Below, in pieces: positions 57,615 to 64,000 of a stretch of 64,000 nucleotides of DNA (positions are counted from its first letter, which is position 1; each line of letters opens with the position of its first letter). The notes under the pieces are model-generated. The model ran no database searches. It saw only the letters and a program-made list of their open reading frames with translations, and had not been told where the DNA came from. The position numbers and the translations under genes were made by a program. Source of the DNA: Candidatus Rifleibacteriota bacterium. GTDB taxonomy: Bacteria > Muiribacteriota > Ozemobacteria > Ozemobacterales > Ozemobacteraceae. The stretch covers positions 62,001 through 126,000 of the forward strand of contig JADFZL010000005.1 in assembly GCA_015232575.1 (NCBI GenBank). The letters run 5' to 3'.

Positions 57615-60086
57615 ATGAGTACGGATAATCTTAAAATTGAAAATGTGACCGAACAGATATTTTCTCACTTTACTTCTATTGACACCACAGAGTTTCGCTC
57701 AGCCTTCAATGAGTTATCTAAAAAATTTGATTTTCGCACACTTTCTTTCCTTTGCGATAAATTCTGTTGCAACACTGGAAACATTCAAAAGCGAATTCTT
57801 GCATTAATCGAATCAAATATTGCAAAAATTACTCCTGAGGGACTAAATGAGATATTGAATATTTATTCGGTAGCCTGGAAAGATAATGCTGAATGCTTTT
57901 TGAAAATTTTCTCTTCTTTTTCAGAAAAATATCTTCCGACAATAACTGCATTTATTGGAGCAAATGAAAATAAGGTTGAAATTCAACTGATTCAAAGAGC
58001 GCTTGACGAGAGTGGTCTTGTCGACAGGGAGATAAATAAATGGCTGAACTCGCCATACACACATAAAATAGTCAATCTCGAAAAACTTATTGGCATTCGT
58101 CATCCAAAAACCTATCCACACATATTGAACATTCTCAAAAAAGAAACCTCCAGGAATGAAGAAAAAAAGCTTCTTCAGTCCAAACTTTTTGACGTATTGA
58201 AAAATGTAAGAAATGTCCAACTTTCTGATTTCGTGCTTGAGCACATCGAGGAAATCGATAATCAGGCAATACCAGGAGTAATCGGAGCCTTCAGGTCTTA
58301 TGGAGACGATTTTTTCACAAAGCTTTACGAATCGTCCAAAAAACTTGACGAAACAATCCTTTCGCGAATCGCTGAGTCGCTTGGTGAAATAGCAGATTTC
58401 AGATTGTCAAGATTTGCATTCGAGCTGCTGGCCGACAAATCAACTAAAGTACGAACTCTTGCTGCTGTAGCTATTGAAAAAATTGCCAAAAAACTCTGCG
58501 ATGAAATAGATCCAGTACTGTGCAATCCTGATATGAAAAACAATATCAGAGAAAAAGTAAACTACTTTAAGAATCCGCTGCTTGAATACCTCAAACGCTC
58601 CAGAAAAGCAGCATTAAACCTTTCTATTGCAGTAGAACTTCTTTTCAAATTGGGACGAATTGAAGAGGAGGTCTTCGGAGAATGTTTTCCATTCCTGCTT
58701 GATCATGCAGAACTCTCACTCTTCACTTATCTTAAAGCGCTTGACGGGCTTGAAAGAAAAAAGAAAATTGTACTATGCTGGAATTCCGAAAAATCTGATA
58801 ATACAGAAGCCATATTAAAATTTCTGAAGCAGCACGACAATGACAATGCAATAAGAGATGTTTTTGAGCAGCTCTTTGTAAGCGACCTTGAAAAGCTTCC
58901 TGATGCTGGAATTGAACCTTTTGTTGAATACATGTACAACACCCGCGGTAAAGATCTGATGATTCAGGCTTTGAACAACCTTGATGAAAAAACTTGTTGT
59001 AAGCTACTCAGCTATATTTCCAGAATAGCCAATTTCAGCGTTCTTCCGATTTTCTTTTCAAAGAAACATGATTCAAGTCCGGTGGTAAGAGCTTCAGTGT
59101 TGAAAGGACTTGAAAGATTTGCCTATAAATTTGATGAAGTCGATGAAAATCTATCTGATTTCATAATGGATTCCAATCCAAGAATTGCTCTTGAAGCGAT
59201 AAAAATTGCAAAAAATGGCAATCATCCAAGTTTCATTATTAAACTTAATAAGCTGTTAACTTCAAATGTAGATCAATCGATCAGGCTAACGGCCTTTAAC
59301 ACAATGACTTACATTACACGCCGCAAACTTTTTACGAATTTTGATATGATATCACTCAGAAACAGAAGATCTATTGCTTTAACGCTGATGAAATCTGACG
59401 CTACGTTTCTGAATGATCTTTTCCAGGATTATTTGTTTGGTGATCCTGAAAAAAAGAGAATGGCAATAAAAGTTTTGAGCCTGATCTGGGACCAGATTAC
59501 AATACACTCAGATATCGACATCCCTTCCAGTATTGCCGATGGTGACCCATTTATCAGAGCTACTTTTGCAAAGATTCTGACTCAGACTTCCAGACTCGAA
59601 GATAAAAAATATCTTTTCAATCTATTGAACGATACTGATAACCGCGTCATAGCAAATGCAATAGAAGGTCTGGCAAATGCGCGGGAGATCATTAATGATG
59701 ACGTAATTTCCCGAATGCAGTCTCTGGTAGTCAACGGAAATAACCGCCTGAGAGCCAATTCCCTGATTACCCTCTGGAAACTCGGGATGCAGAATCTCGA
59801 TTATTATCTTCTGGAAATGCTCTCTAACAGCAATAAATTATTCCAGACTTCTGGAATATACGCACTGGGAGAAATAAAAGAGGCAAAATTTCTGCCGGTT
59901 TTAATTAAATATCTGAGAAATAACGATGCTGATTTCAGAAGAAACGCCGTAGTCAGCCTTGGTAAATACAGCGAATTTCCTAATGTTGCCGAGTATGTGA
60001 AGCGGCTTGCCAATGACCCTGATGAAAAAGTTCAACTGGCAGTGAGCGAAGTACTTGCCACAACTCAGTCGATTAATGTCTCTTAA
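57615..60086 (+). CDS. HEAT-repeat protein
   Basis: The 823-residue soluble protein has no signal peptide. Its central and C-terminal parts are HEAT repeats about 31 residues apart, for example RLSRFAFELLADKSTKVRTL, VRASVLKGLERFAYKFDEV, VIANAIEGLANAREI, LFQTSGIYALGEIKEAKFLP and FRRNAVVSLGKYSEFPNVAE. Such proteins form curved scaffolds for protein partners; a few in bacteria regulate complexes. GGAGGGG precedes the ATG. It converges with a giant cyclase gene 200 bases downstream, which is the only hint of a signalling link. Confidence 0.78.
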   Translation: MSTDNLKIENVTEQIFSHFTSIDTTEFRSAFNELSKKFDFRTLSFLCDKFCCNTGNIQKRILALIESNIAKITPEGLNEILNIYSVAWKDNAECFLKIFSSFSEKYLPTITAFIGANENKVEIQLIQRALDESGLVDREINKWLNSPYTHKIVNLEKLIGIRHPKTYPHILNILKKETSRNEEKKLLQSKLFDVLKNVRNVQLSDFVLEHIEEIDNQAIPGVIGAFRSYGDDFFTKLYESSKKLDETILSRIAESLGEIADFRLSRFAFELLADKSTKVRTLAAVAIEKIAKKLCDEIDPVLCNPDMKNNIREKVNYFKNPLLEYLKRSRKAALNLSIAVELLFKLGRIEEEVFGECFPFLLDHAELSLFTYLKALDGLERKKKIVLCWNSEKSDNTEAILKFLKQHDNDNAIRDVFEQLFVSDLEKLPDAGIEPFVEYMYNTRGKDLMIQALNNLDEKTCCKLLSYISRIANFSVLPIFFSKKHDSSPVVRASVLKGLERFAYKFDEVDENLSDFIMDSNPRIALEAIKIAKNGNHPSFIIKLNKLLTSNVDQSIRLTAFNTMTYITRRKLFTNFDMISLRNRRSIALTLMKSDATFLNDLFQDYLFGDPEKKRMAIKVLSLIWDQITIHSDIDIPSSIADGDPFIRATFAKILTQTSRLEDKKYLFNLLNDTDNRVIANAIEGLANAREIINDDVISRMQSLVVNGNNRLRANSLITLWKLGMQNLDYYLLEMLSNSNKLFQTSGIYALGEIKEAKFLPVLIKYLRNNDADFRRNAVVSLGKYSEFPNVAEYVKRLANDPDEKVQLAVSEVLATTQSINVS

Positions 60087-60105
60087 ACAATTAATCCCAA
60101 GCCAT

Positions 60106-60140
60106 GTTGCCATCTCGACCAAAGGGAGAGATCTCGTTTC
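60106..60140. repeat. Fragment of the inverted-repeat element
   Basis: GTTGCCATCTCGACCAAAGGGAGAGATCTC matches the left half of the inner palindrome of the copies at 7688 and 15108. Just beyond, at 60250-60276, lies an AATCTGTGAAATCTGCGG motif of a kind common as dispersed filler. Confidence 0.55.
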
Positions 60141-60287
60141 TTAAATTCATCGCATAGGAATTTTCATTTTAGTTCTGCCTGTTTCCGAAAATAACAATAT
60201 GAATTCATTCAGTCGCGTAATCTTTCAGATATTATCTTTAAATCTTAATCTGCAAAATCTGTGAAATCTGCGGACAGCTTTTGTCTT

Positions 60288-63200
60288 TTATCTTTTGGGA
60301 GGGATGTAAGAGGCTCTGATTGTCTTCTCCTTTCCTTTTACAAGGATATCTCCTATTATTTTGTTTCTATTCCAGGGAAAATTTTCAGGGAGATTTTTTT
60401 CAGACAGATATATAAATGAATCTTCAAGTACAATACCTCCTCCTGATTTGTCGGCAATATCAAGAAGTCTTGCTGCCTGATTAACTTTGTCTCCAATGAC
60501 AGTATGTTCAAGCCTGACGGCTTCAGATCCGAGAATTCCCCCAAGAACTTTTCCTGAAGCCATGCCGATTGCAAGCGAATCATTTGAAAAGCCTGGAATA
60601 AGAGTAATCTTCTGTCTCATTTTTTCTGAGACATTCAGAGCTGCTATCCTTGCCGATTCAATGTTTCCAAAACGTTTTTCAGAAAAAACAGCCATTATTT
60701 TTTCACCGATGAATTTATCAATTTCTCCTCTTTTTTCGTAAATAATTGTAGACATTTCGGCGAGGAATCCGTTCAGGTCTTTGATCAGCTCCGCCGGAGT
60801 CAATCTGGCTTGCCGTTGTTTCATATTGCGTAATTGAGCAAAAAGAATCACAGCCTCAAATATCTGGCCATTTTTAGCAAGGAATTGTTCTTCATTTGAA
60901 ACAGCTGTTTCCAGAACTGAATCAGAAACGAATCGACGGAGAATTCTGCCCTCCTGAACCCCCTGAGCCATCTGGTTGAACGACTTTGCAAGCTCTCCGA
61001 ATTCATCACTGCTTTGAACTGCGAGACGAGCAGAAAAATCATGGTTCATGATTGCCCTGGTTTTTTGAGAGAGCGATAGAATCGGCGTTAAAAACTGTTT
61101 TGATACTGTTCTAGCAAGGTACAAGCCTAGAATTCCAACGAAAAGAAGAATGGTATACTGAAATTGTACCAGTAGAAAAATTGGGCGCAGAACATCATTA
61201 AGGGAGAGAATTCCAACAAGTGCATAACCGCTCAGAACATTTTCGGAAACAGCCATGAAAAGTTTGCGCTCAAGGCCTGTGCCCTCAATATTCCATGTGC
61301 TTTCCTTTATTTCTTTTGCTAAAAGAGTTAATTTTCGGAAAGATGTACTAGATGGCACAAACTGATCTTTAATTGGTGGTCTTTGCTGCTTTTCCCACGA
61401 TGAGGGCGCAGGGAAAATGCCATAGCTGGGGGTGAGAATCCATCCCGGATATTTACTCCTTGAAATTGAAAACGAATGAGGGCTTTCGTATTCGTTCAGA
61501 ACATGAAAAAGCAGGGAATTTGTCCAGAATTGCGCATAGATAACAGCTATTGGGACGTTCTTATCAGAAAGATGGAACCTGGATATAAATGTACGTGGAA
61601 CATTGCCACTTTCTCCCACACTCACAATAGAAGCTGGAGAAAGATACATTTCTGAATTTGCATCTGCAGGAACAATTGTTCCAAGGAGAGTTTGAACTTC
61701 TTCACTCAAGAATTCTATTTTGGCAGCCGTTTTTGCTGATTTTTCAGAGGATGCTGAAATTGTTGAAGGAGGAGCAAGAGCCTTTAAAAAAAGATTCGCG
61801 CCAATTTCCAACATGCTTTTTGAGAGACCAATACTGCCTAAATGATAATTCCTGTGAACAAGCCCAATATTAACAAAGGTAAGTCCCTGAAAATTCAACG
61901 CATGTTCAAACTGAACCATCCGCGAATCATTAACGAAAATCGTGTTTGATGCAACTTCTTTCTGGACAAAGTTAGTCTTGAAAAAATTCTGACATTCTTT
62001 AGCAAACACCTTATAAGCAAAACCTAAAACTGCCCGGGCCCCTTCTGTGGTGTTGTGCAAGCGCTCCCGGAATTCCTGGTGGGATTCAAAAATTGTACGT
62101 CTGTATAATTCCCGGTGCGATTGATCAATAATGACAGCTGTTACAAAAAGTGCCGGGAAAAGAACAAATGAAAATGCTGTCAGCATCTGTCTGAGAAGGG
62201 GAAAGTTCAGTCTACTTAATAAACTTTGGCGATAAAAGAATACTGGAATTCCTCCGAAGACCCAGAGAACAGAAAAAAGAAAGGCTGAAATTAACACGAG
62301 TCTGTTCATTCCGCTTATTGCTGGCAAAGACTTTGCAATAAGTATTTCATAGGGAGCATTCCGCTGAATTACATCACCGGCAATGATCCACCCGTTTTTC
62401 TTTCTTAAAACTCTTCCAGTTGAAAGTGTTTCATTTGTAAAAGGTGGGAAATCTGGAGATCTTCTAAGAACTTTTTGATTTGATAAATTGCTGATTGATA
62501 CCTCGAACCCCTCTTTTTTCATATTTTCAAACAGACAATCAATTGCAGTATTAACCTGAAGCGCTTCAATTGGAATAAATATCGCCAAACCGCCCTTAAA
62601 TATTGAATCTGTGGTGAAAAGAGGGTTCCAATAAAACAACATTCGTTTTTTCTGAATTCTTATAGGAAATAAATTTCCAAGACCTTTGTACACACAGTCA
62701 AGGTAGTTTTGTTTTCCAATTTGAAAAGAGGCGTCAGGAAACAGTCTGGTAATAAATTCAATTTCTTTTGGATACAAATCTCTGTCTGAATTCGGGCTCA
62801 AAAGATGGCGTCCATATAAATAATCAAACATATCTTTAATTGTACTGTCAGGTAAAAATGGGCTCTTGATCAAAGGGTTTGAGGCAACGATTGTGACGGA
62901 AGCAGAATTTGATTCTAAAGGTGAAAGAACATACCAATATGCATCTGGGAATAGCTGGTTAATTGATTTTTCGGCACTTTGTATTGCTCCAACCTGATCT
63001 GCTTCAAGTTGCCGGGAAATACTTTCAAGAAATAGCGATGCCTGTAGCAAAGGGTTGAATCTGGCGTCCAGCGTTGGAATTATTTCTTTCATCTGGCTTT
63101 CGATATCTATTTCGGAATCTCTGGTAATAACATTGAGCCATGGTTGTAGAGTCAATGGCAAAATAATCAGAGGAATCAGCCAGAAAAGAAATGCAACACA

Positions 63201-64000
63201 TGAAGACCACGAATGCCATGGAAACCAGCGAGGCTGGGAACTTTGAAGAGTGTTTGTCCGTTCTGATTCTTTTTTAATCTTTTTTTTGCTTGTCTTCAGT
63301 GGCGATGAATTATTTTCAAGAGAAAGGTCTATCTTGAGATCTGAAAGTTCCCATGCTTTCGATACACCACCCAGAGGAAGAAAATCGAACATTTCCTGAG
63401 TTTCGTCCTTCATTTTTTGAGAGACAATAATGTGGCTTTTTTGCCCTGATTTAGAAGCCGCTTCCAGCTCACTGGCTTTTTTTATAATTTCCCCAAGTAC
63501 GATAAAATCCTGACGAACCTTTTCAGTACCCACTACGCCGACTATTGCCAAATCGCTCTCTATGCCAATGCCAATCTGATAAGTAAACAAGCCTTCAACG
63601 CTTCGTTCATGTACAATTTCCTTGAATTTTTCCATCATTCTGACTGCAGCTCGAACAGATGCGAACGCTGGTGAAAAAGTCTCCGATCTGCGTAAATCTT
63701 CATAAAATACTGCCTGAATGGCATCACCGACAAATCTGTCAATAAATCCGCCTTCATCTTTAATTATTGTTGCCATTGCATCCATGTGAAGGTTTAACAG
63801 AGAAAAGATTTCACGAGGTGGATGAATTTCTGTGAGCGTTGTAAAATCTCTAATGTCAGAACATAGAACCACTACTTTTTTTTCAATGCCATTAAGAGCC
63901 TCAGAATAATTTTCTGCTCCGAGTAGTTCCATGACCTGAGGAACAACAAACTTGCTTACTCTGCTGCGTTCTTCGAGCCAGCAAATCATCTTTTGCAGAG
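60288..64000 (-). CDS. Second giant tandem cyclase, 5' end beyond the window
   Basis: The frame stays open through the right edge, so the N-terminus is missing; it enters with the linker that follows a HAMP domain (ERSRVSKFVVPQVMELLG). Order seen: cyclase domain 1, a membrane helix, a large extracytoplasmic region, two helices, a second extracytoplasmic region, a helix, HAMP and cyclase domain 2. Domain 1 keeps the metal aspartates (VLCSDIRDFTT, FVGDAIQAVF) but has LGEIIKKASELE at the Asn/Arg site. Domain 2 lost the aspartates (LFAQLRNM, FIGEKIMAVF) but keeps VIGDKVNQAARLL. This is the same division as in the paralogue at 37446, so it should also work as a fused two-domain enzyme. Confidence 0.85.
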   Translation of the reverse strand, partial: LQKMICWLEERSRVSKFVVPQVMELLGAENYSEALNGIEKKVVVLCSDIRDFTTLTEIHPPREIFSLLNLHMDAMATIIKDEGGFIDRFVGDAIQAVFYEDLRRSETFSPAFASVRAAVRMMEKFKEIVHERSVEGLFTYQIGIGIESDLAIVGVVGTEKVRQDFIVLGEIIKKASELEAASKSGQKSHIIVSQKMKDETQEMFDFLPLGGVSKAWELSDLKIDLSLENNSSPLKTSKKKIKKESERTNTLQSSQPRWFPWHSWSSCVAFLFWLIPLIILPLTLQPWLNVITRDSEIDIESQMKEIIPTLDARFNPLLQASLFLESISRQLEADQVGAIQSAEKSINQLFPDAYWYVLSPLESNSASVTIVASNPLIKSPFLPDSTIKDMFDYLYGRHLLSPNSDRDLYPKEIEFITRLFPDASFQIGKQNYLDCVYKGLGNLFPIRIQKKRMLFYWNPLFTTDSIFKGGLAIFIPIEALQVNTAIDCLFENMKKEGFEVSISNLSNQKVLRRSPDFPPFTNETLSTGRVLRKKNGWIIAGDVIQRNAPYEILIAKSLPAISGMNRLVLISAFLFSVLWVFGGIPVFFYRQSLLSRLNFPLLRQMLTAFSFVLFPALFVTAVIIDQSHRELYRRTIFESHQEFRERLHNTTEGARAVLGFAYKVFAKECQNFFKTNFVQKEVASNTIFVNDSRMVQFEHALNFQGLTFVNIGLVHRNYHLGSIGLSKSMLEIGANLFLKALAPPSTISASSEKSAKTAAKIEFLSEEVQTLLGTIVPADANSEMYLSPASIVSVGESGNVPRTFISRFHLSDKNVPIAVIYAQFWTNSLLFHVLNEYESPHSFSISRSKYPGWILTPSYGIFPAPSSWEKQQRPPIKDQFVPSSTSFRKLTLLAKEIKESTWNIEGTGLERKLFMAVSENVLSGYALVGILSLNDVLRPIFLLVQFQYTILLFVGILGLYLARTVSKQFLTPILSLSQKTRAIMNHDFSARLAVQSSDEFGELAKSFNQMAQGVQEGRILRRFVSDSVLETAVSNEEQFLAKNGQIFEAVILFAQLRNMKQRQARLTPAELIKDLNGFLAEMSTIIYEKRGEIDKFIGEKIMAVFSEKRFGNIESARIAALNVSEKMRQKITLIPGFSNDSLAIGMASGKVLGGILGSEAVRLEHTVIGDKVNQAARLLDIADKSGGGIVLEDSFIYLSEKNLPENFPWNRNKIIGDILVKGKEKTIRASYIPPKR

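Overview
The window is a stretch of bacterial chromosome, low to moderate in GC, with gene starts preceded by clear Shine-Dalgarno sequences (GGAGG or AAGGAG). It carries many exported proteins with signal peptides, a LysM protein, two very large multi-pass cyclases and a bacterial microcompartment (BMC) locus. That points to an uncultured, probably anaerobic, Gram-negative-type bacterium. A candidate lineage such as Riflebacteria is my guess; there is no rRNA or other marker to place it. No rRNA, tRNA or CRISPR array was seen.

Layout. 1-0.49 kb: partial exported TPR-like gene. 0.76-1.35 kb: vapBC toxin-antitoxin pair with its own promoter and operator. 1.5-7.5 kb: housekeeping block cmk-rpsA, then gap-pgk-tpiA (lower glycolysis). 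7.6-22.5 kb: defence island bracketed by copies of a small inverted-repeat element: a type I restriction system (hsdR, hsdM, hsdS), an AAA ATPase plus subtilase pair matching IetAS, and an AAA ATPase plus DUF4276 pair. It ends in a WG-repeat gene broken by two stop codons. 22.6-34.2 kb: accessory zone of exported proteins (LysM protein, ART-like protein, thiaminase I-like enzyme, two helical-repeat proteins), an AAA_14/DUF4143 ATPase and a membrane spermidine-synthase-like protein, with several partial duplications. 34.1-35.0 kb: an orphan CcdA-like antitoxin coupled to an EcsC-like gene. 35.3-37.1 kb: gingipain-like C25 peptidase. 37.4-43.4 kb: 1989-residue tandem cyclase. 43.7-46.2 kb: three small exported proteins among duplicated fragments. 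46.5-49.2 kb: MEDS-domain protein plus hybrid histidine kinase. 49.3-50.5 kb: GH114/TM1410-type secreted hydrolase. 50.5-57.1 kb: BMC locus on the minus strand (TPI-like protein, PduL, BMC-H, EutN-type vertex protein, PduP, PduS, PduT-like shell protein, RpiB). 57.6-60.1 kb: HEAT-repeat protein. 60.3-64.0 kb: second tandem cyclase, running off the right edge.

How the genes fit together. The BMC locus encodes an aldehyde-oxidising core: PduP makes acyl-CoA, PduL turns it into acyl phosphate, and PduS/PduT can move electrons across the shell. An RpiB-type sugar-phosphate isomerase fits a sugar-phosphate-using compartment, but the aldehyde-producing enzyme is not in the window. The two giant cyclases each carry two cyclase domains whose lost residues look complementary: the first keeps the metal-binding aspartates and the second keeps the Asn/Arg pair. 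This is the arrangement of animal membrane adenylyl cyclases and is the most interesting observation here. The other leading ones are the thiaminase I-like enzyme with a new N-terminal region, the TPI-derived protein beside the microcompartment, and the repeated pattern of exported orphan genes lying inside partial duplications of their neighbours.
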